This document shows positions 43,315 to 51,724 of a DNA stretch of 64,000 bases, in pieces. The position numbers and the translations under genes were made by a program. Origin of the DNA: an uncultured Carboxylicivirga sp. (GTDB taxonomy: Bacteria > Bacteroidota > Bacteroidia > Bacteroidales > Marinilabiliaceae); the NCBI RefSeq assembly GCF_963668385.1, contig NZ_OY764327.1, positions 3,692,501 through 3,756,500 of the forward strand. Direction: 5' to 3'. The first letter of the stretch is position 1, and each line of letters starts with the position of its first letter. The notes beneath the pieces are model-generated. The model searched no databases. It was not told where the DNA came from and worked only from the letters and a program-made list of their open reading frames with translations.

Positions 43315-43726
43315 TCCACACAATAACTAAGCGTTCTGCCTGGTTGCAAACCAAAGGCTGAGCGCGTGTGTTGCCGACAACCGGATAGAAATCGCTAATA
43401 GGTGTTATGGGGATTGATAGATAATGGATCAGATGATTTAACGAAGTTGCTTCGCTATTGATTTATGCATAGCCATCCCATTCATCTTCCGGTGTTATTT
43501 TGGTGTGAGGTGTTGAAGGATTTCGATAGGTGGAGGCTTGCAGATATCAGAAAATATTCTCCATCGGCAGTAATATTATGTATATAATAATGTTAGATTT
43601 GTATAACAAGAGCCGTATGATGGGAGACTATCAAGTATCACGATGCATGGGGATGAGAGGATTAGGGGGTATTAAAAAACGACGAAGTCAAAATCCCTTT
43701 GCCTACTCAATAGGAAACGTTAGGAA
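43315..43726 (+). other. attC-like site (family I), split by an intron-like insert
   Basis: TCCACACAA complements TTGTGTGGA at the cassette start (41836). The left half continues TAACTAAGCGTTCTGCCTGG and closes with GGCTGAGCGC; the right half AATAGGAAACG|TT lies about 345 bp further on, with the crossover at 43719/43720. Removing the insert brings GCGC next to AATAGG, which pairs with the left arm AACTAAGCG. Confidence 0.65.
43366..43709 (+). mobile_element. Group II intron-like remnant with an IS91 transposase fragment
   Basis: The 5' end GTGTGTTGCCGACAACC and the 3' end AATCCCTTTGCCTACTC match the remnant at 11534-11830. GAGCCGTATGATGGGAGACT followed by ATCAAGTA (about 43608-43636) resembles group II domain V. 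Inside, about 43485-43537 is a copy of the IS91 transposase 3' end (GGTGTGAGGTGTTGAAGGAT and neighbours), fused to intron sequence at GGTGGAGGC. The same word occurs at the matching place in the other intron copy. There is no reverse transcriptase frame. Confidence 0.5.
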
Positions 43727-43757
43727 CAGCAAAGAGATTCACTGCAAAAATTGAAAA

Positions 43758-44651
43758 ATGGAACAAAGATTAACGATAATTACACTTGGTGTTACTGACC
43801 TGATTGAATCTGAAAGATTTTACTCTAAAATAATTGGTTGGAAAAAGACAGGGCAGAGCAATGAGAATATAATCTTTTATAATCTAAACGGATTTCAATT
43901 AGCTCTCTATCAGATTGACAAACTTGCAGAAGATGCGAAAATGAAAAGCATCAATCTTGATTTCAGAGGATTCACTTTAGCTTATAATTTGAGGACTGAA
44001 AATGAAGTTGATTTAATATTTGACAATCTATTGGCAAAAGGTGTTGAGATAACTAAGAAACCTGAAAGAGCATCTTGGGGTGGATACAGTGGATACTTTG
44101 CCGACCCTGATAAGAATTTGTGGGAAGTTGCTTATAATCCGTATTTACAACTTGATAAAAATGGTAATACAGTTGATTCCGAAAAGACTGAAATAAGTCT
44201 TGCAGAACTGACCGATTTAGACAAAATACTTGAATTGCAAAAAGAAGCATACGTTCAAGAAGCTGAAATATACAATGATTTCAATATACAGCCATTGACT
44301 CAAAATATTGATTTATTAAAATTGGAGTGGCAAAAAGGAATTGTGATTAAAGCAGAAAAAAACGGACAGATTATTGGTTCCGTGAGAGCTGATTTAGTGG
44401 ATAATATCTGCAAAATAGGCAAGCTAATTGTTAAACCTGACTTTCAAAATCAAGGAATAGGAAAAAGTCTAATGACAACGATAGAAAAGCTATTTGATAA
44501 TTGTTTGATTTATGAATTGTTTACCGGCGATAAAAGTGAGAAAAATTTAAAACTTTATCGAAAATTGGGATATAAAGATTATAAAACAGAACAGATTGAC
44601 AATAATTTGAAATTGGTATATTTACAAAAACAGAATAATGTCATTGCCTAA
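43758..44651 (+). CDS. VOC-GNAT fusion protein, single-gene cassette
   Basis: The 297-residue protein joins two domains. Residues 1-130 form a VOC (glyoxalase/bleomycin resistance-like) domain: LGVTDLIESERFYSKIIGW at the start and YSGYFADPDKNLWEVAYNP at the end, with the metal-ligand glutamate in W-E-V. Residues about 145-297 form a GNAT acetyltransferase with the acetyl-CoA loop NQGIGKSLM. The combination suggests detoxification of a small molecule, such as an antibiotic or electrophile, by acetylation or binding; the substrate is unknown. Its TAA is part of the attC R box. Confidence 0.8.
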   Translation: MEQRLTIITLGVTDLIESERFYSKIIGWKKTGQSNENIIFYNLNGFQLALYQIDKLAEDAKMKSINLDFRGFTLAYNLRTENEVDLIFDNLLAKGVEITKKPERASWGGYSGYFADPDKNLWEVAYNPYLQLDKNGNTVDSEKTEISLAELTDLDKILELQKEAYVQEAEIYNDFNIQPLTQNIDLLKLEWQKGIVIKAEKNGQIIGSVRADLVDNICKIGKLIVKPDFQNQGIGKSLMTTIEKLFDNCLIYELFTGDKSEKNLKLYRKLGYKDYKTEQIDNNLKLVYLQKQNNVIA

Positions 44652-44776
44652 CAATTTATAAATATGATATCCGATTCATTCGTAAATTCAAGGGTTGCAG
44701 CCCGCTTTAACTTACTTGTAACTTGACAGGAAAGTGTCATGCATTCGGCTACTATCCTTATACGAGCCCTTAGTGG
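44646..44776 (+). other. attC-like site (family G)
   Basis: GCCTAAC is the left R box; the cassette starts TTAGGAAC, so the match covers five or six bases. The left arm TTTATAAATATGATATCCG pairs with GGCTACTATCCTTATACG. The crossover triplet is CTT instead of GTT (44769/44770), an exception among the sites here, so this site may be impaired. Confidence 0.6.
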
Positions 44777-44794
44777 CAACATACTCAATAACGT

Positions 44795-45712
44795 ATGAAA
44801 AAATCAAAGATTAGATTATTATTATTCCTTGTAATTGCTTTTATAATTGCTGTTGGTTTGTTCGACTATTTTGGAACAAGACTGATTGTTGACATTAATG
44901 GAGGAATCTATTCTTTTAAGAACAGAAAGAATTCTTTTGGAACACCTGAAGACTTTGGTTTGAATAGTGAAAAGTTATCGCTTGAGACAGAAGATGACAT
45001 TCAATTGAAATGTTTGCTTGTTAATGCAAATACAAGTGAAGAAAAAGGAACAATTATTTTACTTCATGGAATAAGAGGGCGAAAAGAACATTTTTATCAA
45101 CTATCAAAACAATTAGCAGATAGTGGTTATAATTCTGTTCTTGTAGATTTGAGAGCTCATGGAGAAAGTAGCGGTTCTTATTGTACATATGGATTCAAAG
45201 AAAAATATGACATTAAAAGAGTTGTAGAGTATTTGAAGAGTAGGAAGGATGTAAATAATAATATTGGAATTTGGGGACAATCTTTGGGGGCTGCCATAGC
45301 ATTGCAATCAATGGGTATTTGTCAGGAAATAAAGTTTGGCATTATTGAAAGTACTTTTTCTGATTTTAAAGACATCGTTCATGATTATTTCAAATTCTAT
45401 TTAGGTTTTGATATTCCGATACTATCAGAATATTTAATTTATAGGTCTAAAAATGTTGCGGACTTTAATCCTGAGGAAGTAAAACCATGTGTTTCTTGTA
45501 CTAATATTACTCAGCCGATTATTATAGCTCATGGAGATATTGATGATAGAATTAAGATAGAATATGGTAGGTTAAATTTTAAAAATGTTGCAAGTCTTGA
45601 TAAGCAGTTTATTGAAGTTAAGAATGCAAATCATGTAAATTTATGGCAAGTGGGAGGTGATAAATATAAAAGCCAAATCTTTAAGTTTTTGGAGAGGCAT
45701 GCAAAAAAGTAA
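44795..45712 (+). CDS. Alpha/beta hydrolase with N-terminal membrane anchor, single-gene cassette
   Basis: The 305-residue product has one hydrophobic anchor at about residues 7-25. An alpha/beta-hydrolase domain follows: oxyanion strand IILLHGIRGRKE, then VLVDLRAHGESSG, the nucleophile elbow GIWGQSLGAA (serine near 156), the aspartate strand PIIIAHGDIDDRI and the histidine in KNANHVNLW. All triad residues are present. It belongs to the broad family of membrane-bound serine hydrolases of the BEM46/FrsA-like kind, acting on esters or lipids outside the cytoplasm. The substrate is unknown. Confidence 0.8.
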   Translation: MKKSKIRLLLFLVIAFIIAVGLFDYFGTRLIVDINGGIYSFKNRKNSFGTPEDFGLNSEKLSLETEDDIQLKCLLVNANTSEEKGTIILLHGIRGRKEHFYQLSKQLADSGYNSVLVDLRAHGESSGSYCTYGFKEKYDIKRVVEYLKSRKDVNNNIGIWGQSLGAAIALQSMGICQEIKFGIIESTFSDFKDIVHDYFKFYLGFDIPILSEYLIYRSKNVADFNPEEVKPCVSCTNITQPIIIAHGDIDDRIKIEYGRLNFKNVASLDKQFIEVKNANHVNLWQVGGDKYKSQIFKFLERHAKK

Positions 45713-45720
45713 AATGTTCA

Positions 45721-45925
45721 GCCGCTAATAACTAAGCGTTCTGCCTGGTTGCAAACCAAAGGCTGAGCGCGTGTGTTGCCGACAACCGGATAGAAATCGC
45801 TAATAGGTGTTATGGGGATTGATAGATAATGGATCAGGTGATTTTAAGAAGTTGCTTCGCTATTTTAGAGTTATTAAGCCATTAAATTCAAGTTTTTAAA
45901 TTCACATTCTTATTTTTTAAGTCAA
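45721..45925 (+). other. attC left half, intron-5'-like segment and IS91-end stub; end of array 2
   Basis: GCCGCTAA nearly complements TTAGTGGC at the cassette start (44770). The family-I left half and the intron-like 5' segment (45771-45864) follow, as at 35930. From 45865 to 45925 the sequence equals 36076-36130 (TTAGAGTTATTAAGCC onward), then ordinary chromosomal DNA begins. No right half or further cassette was found, so the array ends here. Confidence 0.55.
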
Positions 45926-46013
45926 ACTCACTTTGATACTCAACTTCGATACTGTTAACGTGTATGGATTTTTCAGATTATTATAAGAATATGATGTAAG
46001 AGCTATGAAACAT

Positions 46014-48029
46014 CTATAGTGCAAATTTAAATACAATTAAATCACTTTTTTCCATTAATCTGGTAGCGCTAATTACAACAAAATTATCATCAGTGGTTGT
46101 TAAGCCATTTAGTTTAATTCCTTCGGGTAAACTATATTCTTTACTTGATTTAATAGCACCTGTTTCATCAATATGTGTCACTTTTATTTTATTATTAAAT
46201 GTTCCAGCAACAACAAAACTGTTATCAGGTAAAGGAATAACTTGTTCTATATCTCCATTTTCAGAAGAAGTATCAATTAGAGATTCCCATAGCTTTTCTC
46301 CATCTCTATTATATGCATTGACAAAAACTCCGGAGGCATTTAAACCAGCAAATACTATTTTATTGTTTGCATTTATATCAACAGCTGTATGTTTTATATC
46401 CTTATCCAATAAAATATCCCATTTTAAATAACCTGCCTGATCGATGGCAAATATCCAATTGCCAGCCGCAGCATAAGTAATACCCAATGCGTCATTAGCT
46501 AAACTATAAACCTTGCCTTTGTTTGAATATGCACGAGTCCATAGTTTTTTTCCATTAGCATTGATCTTTACTAGGTTAGGTGTAGAAGTTGATTCTTTTG
46601 TGTCTTTGCTATAGCCTGCAATTAAAACTTTATTGTTGGGATAAACTACAAAATCAAGTACCTCGTCAATATCAAATCCTTGGTTAAATATATTGTTTCC
46701 GTCGGAATCGAGCTTGTAAAGCCATGCCTGGCCTTTCAAACTATCAACGATGGCACCCGTAATACCTGCAACATATATCTCGTTTTGATCACTTATGCAC
46801 ACTTTATTTACTATATCATCAAAACGGTTTCCTAAAAACTTATTCCAAATCATTTTTCCGCTACTATCTAAACCTAAAAGCCATGAGTCATACATCTCAC
46901 CAACAGCTTTGCGTGACGATGCAGCCACTACTAGCTCTCCATTTGTGCGTTTCGCAATTCCTCCACCAAAATCATTTAATTGTTGGTTGTCAAATACTTT
47001 TACAAACTCGTAATTTCCATCTGGAAATTCCTTTGCTATTTGTTCAGCTAATACATTGGCTTTTAGATTAAAAATATCAATGTAGCGATTGCCTTCGGTG
47101 CATGAAGCCACAAATTTGTTATAAGCCTCTATATTATTTTCTCTTTTAGCCCATTCAAAAAGCAAATCTTGTTGTAAAACTTTGGCTTTTGATATTTTTG
47201 ATGAATTTGGAAAATTAATGATAAAGCGCTCAATGGCTTCAAGTGTATGTTTATTATATGCATCTTTAAAAGCCATTTCTTCCAACAGATTCTTAATTTC
47301 TCCAACGTGTTCCGCATCAGGGTAATTTTCAATATAATTTTGGTAGCTTTTTAATGATCCCTCACTTATTGCCGTATTGTAGGCTAACTTATTCCGCATT
47401 TTTTCTGCCATCTCAACTTGAGCCGCTTCAGGGTAGTCTTTTAAAAACTGATTAAATGCATCAACTGTATTTTCATTCTCAGCTTCTCTAAATTTTATAT
47501 AACTCAAAATATGCGAAACATTACGATAGTATCTTGAACTCGGAAAATCTTGTAAAAATCGTTTGGCATAATCTGAATTTTTTTCTTCTCGTATAAACTT
47601 TATTAGTTTATCTTCAGTTTCTTGTTTTAGCCAGTCCATATTCTCAGTAAATGGTTTGTTTCTGCGGCTATGATCTTGTATAAAAACCAACTCATTGATA
47701 ACATCTTGATCCCCGGAGGTAAACTGTGATTGTGCTTTATAAGCTTTATTAAAGTGTTCTAACGCTGTACAATAGTCTTTGTTAGAATATTTATCATATG
47801 AGTAGACAATAGCAAGTCCTAAATTAGCCATTGCCGATTCAGGATCTTTAACTAAGATTTTGTCGAAATCTTCTTTAGCCTTACCAAACTCATTATCAAT
47901 ATCAGCAGTTAAACTGGCCTCCATTCCTTTGAATATATTACTAGTAAATATTCGTTTCGGATTCTGTGCTAAACTAATAAACGATATTAGCAGTGATAGG
48001 AGTAGTATATTTATTTTTTTTGAATTCAT
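46014..48029 (-). CDS. TPR-like and beta-propeller envelope protein
   Basis: The 671-residue product has a signal peptide (INILLLSLLISFISLAQ). A helical N-terminal half has TPR-like pairs (FGKAKEDFDKILVKDPESAM, NLGLAIVYSY, then repeats of ENYPDAEHVGEI type). A C-terminal half of about 330 residues is made of propeller-like strands (KLDSDGNNIFNQGFD, SWLLGLDSSGKMIWNKFLGN). It lies 10 bp downstream of the OmpA-family gene on the same strand, so the pair is probably one operon for an outer-membrane or periplasmic assembly. It is similar in style to proteins accompanying gliding or T9SS components, but a specific role is not shown. Confidence 0.75.
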   Translation of the reverse strand: MNSKKINILLLSLLISFISLAQNPKRIFTSNIFKGMEASLTADIDNEFGKAKEDFDKILVKDPESAMANLGLAIVYSYDKYSNKDYCTALEHFNKAYKAQSQFTSGDQDVINELVFIQDHSRRNKPFTENMDWLKQETEDKLIKFIREEKNSDYAKRFLQDFPSSRYYRNVSHILSYIKFREAENENTVDAFNQFLKDYPEAAQVEMAEKMRNKLAYNTAISEGSLKSYQNYIENYPDAEHVGEIKNLLEEMAFKDAYNKHTLEAIERFIINFPNSSKISKAKVLQQDLLFEWAKRENNIEAYNKFVASCTEGNRYIDIFNLKANVLAEQIAKEFPDGNYEFVKVFDNQQLNDFGGGIAKRTNGELVVAASSRKAVGEMYDSWLLGLDSSGKMIWNKFLGNRFDDIVNKVCISDQNEIYVAGITGAIVDSLKGQAWLYKLDSDGNNIFNQGFDIDEVLDFVVYPNNKVLIAGYSKDTKESTSTPNLVKINANGKKLWTRAYSNKGKVYSLANDALGITYAAAGNWIFAIDQAGYLKWDILLDKDIKHTAVDINANNKIVFAGLNASGVFVNAYNRDGEKLWESLIDTSSENGDIEQVIPLPDNSFVVAGTFNNKIKVTHIDETGAIKSSKEYSLPEGIKLNGLTTTDDNFVVISATRLMEKSDLIVFKFAL

Positions 48030-48039
48030 AATGAAGTGC

Positions 48040-49431
48040 TTATTTTTTCAGTACAGTAAATTCCACGCGACGATTTTTTGATCGGCCAACTTCGGTTTTA
48101 TTGGTATCTAAAAACCGGGATTCACCATACCCGGCAGCCTTTATTTTTTGAGGACTGATTCCCTTACTAACAAGATATCGAACTACAGATTCAGCTCGTT
48201 GTTGACTTAAGCGTTGATTTAATTGATCAGAACCGACATCATCAGTGTGGCCGCTTATTTCAATTAAACTAACTGTACCTTCTTTTAAAAAATTGACAAC
48301 TTTATCAAGTTCTTCAAAAGAAGCAGGTAAAAGTGTACTTTTAGCAGTTTCAAAGAAGATATTATTTAAAATAAGAGCACCTCCTTCTTCAATATTTCTC
48401 AATCCCTCGATAAATGCGTCGTTGGGAAGTACGGGTTCTTTAAAAACAACAGTACCTTCCGTATGGCAATTGTTATGGTCATTTACATAGTAAGTATATG
48501 TACCTGCTTTTAAGTTCTCAATTTTTTGTGCATTTATTGTTCCGTTACTCCATTCAATATCATAAGGAGCTTCTCCACCAGATATTTCTATGCTAATGAT
48601 ACCATCATCTATGATTTTATCTATCTGGCCTGTAATAGGATTTTGACCACCGGTATATGTGGAATCAACCACTACAGCTTTTAAGTCTTTGGGAACGCAT
48701 GCACACATATTACAATTAACTAGCGGACGAATTTCAAAATCGTCGAAAAAGTAATATGCATATGCTTTGCCTTTTTTATTTTTAGTATCTCGGCCTGTAG
48801 CTACATAGTTTGTATTGTCATAATTACTAAAGTTACCTACAATAAAGTTTTGCTCACCACCTTTAGCAGTGTATACCTGACAAAACTGGTTCCATTCATC
48901 TGTATTGTCTAAAAACAAGCCTTCTTTGTTTGATAAATCGGGTGATAAACTTAAAAACGAACTGTTGTTACTAATTACTTCTGAAGTGGTAAAATGCATG
49001 CTCAACTGATCAATGGCAAATTTACTTCCCGATGCTAGTTTGTACCAAAATGAAACGCAGTATTTCTGTCCAGGAAACATAGGACCATTTAATGTACCCT
49101 GGATATATTCTCTGAAATTACGATTAGTTCCGCTTAAAATAGCACCTGCGTATCCTTTACCGGATTTAGCCTTACTGTATCCTGCAAAATTATCTGGTAC
49201 TTTTACTTCACCTAAACCACACTCGTTAAAATAATCGGGAGTAGTAGCCGTTGGATAAGTCCAATCTGGAATTAATGAATGAGAGTTGTTCATGTGGGTG
49301 TAGCCTTGAGGACATTCATCATATATCTCAAAACTAGGGTTTAGAACCATGTTTTCAACTTGCGCAAATGAATCAAACCATGTGAAAATTACACTTAATG
49401 CAATAAGATGTGATACGTAGAATTTTCTCAT
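48040..49431 (-). CDS. OmpA-family outer-membrane protein
   Basis: The 463-residue product starts with a signal peptide. The N-terminal domain of about 220 residues is rich in strands and aromatic residues, with YCVSFWYKLASGSK and YYFFDDFEIRP; it looks like the carbohydrate-binding or gliding-type domain seen before OmpA in Bacteroidota. A cysteine-containing CNMCACVP linker and a SprB-like repeat (ISGGEAPYDIEWSNGTINAQ) follow. It ends in an OmpA peptidoglycan-binding domain (ISGHTDDVGSDQLNQRLSQQ to SKNRRVEF). It probably anchors a surface protein to the cell wall. Confidence 0.85.
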   Translation of the reverse strand: MRKFYVSHLIALSVIFTWFDSFAQVENMVLNPSFEIYDECPQGYTHMNNSHSLIPDWTYPTATTPDYFNECGLGEVKVPDNFAGYSKAKSGKGYAGAILSGTNRNFREYIQGTLNGPMFPGQKYCVSFWYKLASGSKFAIDQLSMHFTTSEVISNNSSFLSLSPDLSNKEGLFLDNTDEWNQFCQVYTAKGGEQNFIVGNFSNYDNTNYVATGRDTKNKKGKAYAYYFFDDFEIRPLVNCNMCACVPKDLKAVVVDSTYTGGQNPITGQIDKIIDDGIISIEISGGEAPYDIEWSNGTINAQKIENLKAGTYTYYVNDHNNCHTEGTVVFKEPVLPNDAFIEGLRNIEEGGALILNNIFFETAKSTLLPASFEELDKVVNFLKEGTVSLIEISGHTDDVGSDQLNQRLSQQRAESVVRYLVSKGISPQKIKAAGYGESRFLDTNKTEVGRSKNRRVEFTVLKK

Positions 49432-49871
49432 TAGTGATTGAATTATGTTGTGTTGGTTAAAAATAAATTAGTGCGTTAAATGATAAGATTACAATATAAG
49501 GATGACCTTAAAATTATGTATAAACGGAATTTTGTGTAAAAGGTTATTATTTTAACCAGTTAACTTCTATCATAATTTAATTTTTCACACAGTATGTTTG
49601 TTGAAAACTAAGAGATTTTGGGTTATAGTATAGCCAAATATTATTACAAAAAATGTTTGTATAACGAAAGTAAGATGATGAAATGTAGATAATTAATGAA
49701 AGAATGATGGCGGGTTGATTATGTAACATTGAAATGTTGCATAAAAAAGGTGTGCTGATTAAATACGAGTCTATTTATGTTGAACAATAGGAAATTACAA
49801 ACAATCCTTATTTGTCTGCCAAAAAGTAGAAGGAAAAATCATACATTTATTTTTCCAAACCTTATTTAAGT
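49432..49871. other. Divergent intergenic region
   Basis: The 440 bp between the minus-strand OmpA gene and the plus-strand gene at 49872 must hold both promoters. I see no clear TAnnTTTG element with good spacing, no RNA gene and no repeat beyond A/T tracts. Confidence 0.4.
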
Positions 49872-50738
49872 ATGCGAATCAAATCTTTTTTAGTTAGTAG
49901 TTTCTTATTAACGTTTACTTTAAGTTGCATAAGTCAAACAATAACCGGGAGAATAATTGACTCTAAAACGCAAGAAGCGCTATGTTTTGTTAATATCGGC
50001 ATTATCAATACTGCAGCCGGAACAATAACTGACGAAAATGGATCTTTTAAGTTAAATGTCAAAGATATAATTAAGGATGCAGAAGTTCAGATAACGATGA
50101 TTGGTTATCGATCCCAATCATATTCTATTAATGAATTGTTACAAGATATTAACCTAATAAAGCTTGATAAGGCTATTGTACAGTTGCCAGAAGTTGTAGT
50201 GGAGTATGACGAGGAAATTAAAAAAGTTGGAACTCAGGGCACAAATCTAAAATCAGGTGTATGTGGTTGGGGTGGAACAAAGTTTGGCGAAGGTAATGAG
50301 TTGGGTTTAGAACTTGATTTAGGAGAAATGCCGGTTAAAATAGAAGACCTGAACCTAAAGGTTCACAAACAATCATTCGAATCTTCTATGTTTCGGCTTC
50401 ATATAAGAACAATAGAGGGAGGAAAGCCCGATACGGAAATGTTAACTGAAAATATTTACTTCGAAATAACCCGGTTTAAAGGCTGGGAAAAAGTAGACTT
50501 ATCAAAATATAATATTGTAGTCTCAGGTAAGGTTGCCTTAACAATTGAATGGATTAAAGTTACCAATGTAATAGAGCAAAGGCTTGTGAAAATGAATGGT
50601 AGTAAACAGGGAGCTGCAGTAGTGTTGTTCGAATTAAATAAACGAAACGGAAAGGTATTTACCCGTAGGGGTAGTGCAGCACAGTGGAAGATTGGCAAAG
50701 GAGAAAGTCCTGTTTTTTATATAACAACAAAAGGGTAA
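49872..50738 (+). CDS. CarboxypepD_reg-like envelope protein
   Basis: The 288-residue product has a signal peptide ending SCISQ. A carboxypeptidase-regulatory-like beta-sandwich follows at about 23-100 (TITGRIIDSKTQEALCFVNI, then GTITDENGSFKLNV and MIGYRSQSY), then a C-terminal beta domain of about 180 residues. In SusC-type receptors this sandwich precedes the plug; here no receptor follows. Stand-alone proteins of this form are common in Bacteroidota and probably sit in the outer membrane or periplasm. The role is unknown. Confidence 0.75.
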   Translation: MRIKSFLVSSFLLTFTLSCISQTITGRIIDSKTQEALCFVNIGIINTAAGTITDENGSFKLNVKDIIKDAEVQITMIGYRSQSYSINELLQDINLIKLDKAIVQLPEVVVEYDEEIKKVGTQGTNLKSGVCGWGGTKFGEGNELGLELDLGEMPVKIEDLNLKVHKQSFESSMFRLHIRTIEGGKPDTEMLTENIYFEITRFKGWEKVDLSKYNIVVSGKVALTIEWIKVTNVIEQRLVKMNGSKQGAAVVLFELNKRNGKVFTRRGSAAQWKIGKGESPVFYITTKG

Positions 50739-50797
50739 TTTCAATTACTTTTGTTCCAATTAGAATTATTAGAACCTGATCACTAAAAAAATAAAAC

Positions 50798-51343
50798 ATG
50801 AAAAAGGCATTAATTATCATTGATGTTCAAAACGATTATTTTAATAATGGTACCATGCCTCTTGTGGAAGCTGATGTGGCTTGTGCCAATACAAAACTTC
50901 TCTTGGATGATTTCAGGACTGCTGGCTTACCTGTTGTATTTATTCAGCATATAGCCACACGCTCAGATGCAACCTTTTTTTTACCCGATACCAAAGGTGC
51001 TGAAATACATCAATTAATTTGTCCTTTAGCAGATGAGAAAGTTATTGTCAAGCATTATCCAAATAGCTTCAGGGAAACGGATTTATATGAATATTTGCAA
51101 AAAAATGAAATAACACATTTGACCATATGTGGTATGATGACGCATATGTGTGTGGATGCAACAACACGAGCTGCAAAAGATTTAGGGTATACAATATCGG
51201 TTATTAGCGATGCATGTGCTACCAAAGATTTAGAATATGCCGAAAGCGTTGTAAAAGCTGCCGATGTTCAGTTAAGCTTTTTGTCGGCATTGAATTATTT
51301 TTATTCAACAGTTCAAGCAACCAAGGATTATTTAAATCAGTAG
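50798..51343 (+). CDS. Isochorismatase-family cysteine hydrolase
   Basis: The 181-residue protein contains the catalytic triad of the family: D9 in IIIDVQNDYF, K85 in KVIVKHYPNSF and C118 in CGMMTHMCVDATTRAA. The cis-peptide region just before the cysteine is typical. The family cleaves amides or vinyl ethers such as nicotinamide, ureidoacrylate or isochorismate. The YPNSFRETDL segment resembles enzymes acting on small amides, but the substrate cannot be assigned. The start and length are normal. Confidence 0.9.
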   Translation: MKKALIIIDVQNDYFNNGTMPLVEADVACANTKLLLDDFRTAGLPVVFIQHIATRSDATFFLPDTKGAEIHQLICPLADEKVIVKHYPNSFRETDLYEYLQKNEITHLTICGMMTHMCVDATTRAAKDLGYTISVISDACATKDLEYAESVVKAADVQLSFLSALNYFYSTVQATKDYLNQ

Positions 51344-51461
51344 TACTAAGTCGATAATTACAAATAGTAGCTATTGAAGTTTATAAAACAGAAGAGTAAG
51401 GTTTAGATAGTGTTTTAAAAGTACATCTATAGATGATAAATTAACCACTTTACAATAAGTT

Positions 51462-51722
51462 ATGATTCGCAAATTCTACTTTGATGTTACGAAGTTTAAT
51501 CTTTGTTTCTCAATAATTGTTGGAGTAATTTCTCCGTTTGCCGGTTTTATGACTTTTGGAACCATCGGTAATTTGATTGGTATATTTTGTTATAATATGT
51601 TTTATAAGGAGCAATATTACTTTTATTACAATCGAGGTTTAAATAAAGCCTGTCTTTACTCTTCATTGTTTAAAGTAAATTCTTCCATAGCAATTCCTAT
51701 TGCATTACTACTATATTTTTAG
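51462..51722 (+). CDS. Small membrane protein, possible ABC-transporter partner
   Basis: The 86-residue product has two or three hydrophobic segments (about 13-30, 33-45 and 67-85) and no known motif. It ends 2 bp before the start of an ABC ATPase gene, so the two are likely translated together. It may be a tiny permease-like or accessory subunit, or belong to a pair of unknown function. Confidence 0.65.
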   Translation: MIRKFYFDVTKFNLCFSIIVGVISPFAGFMTFGTIGNLIGIFCYNMFYKEQYYFYYNRGLNKACLYSSLFKVNSSIAIPIALLLYF

Positions 51723-51724
51723 TT

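Noticed and set aside
46093-48081. Plus-strand frames opposite the TPR/propeller gene
   Set aside because: They are shadows of the long minus-strand gene, which has a signal peptide and continuous domains.
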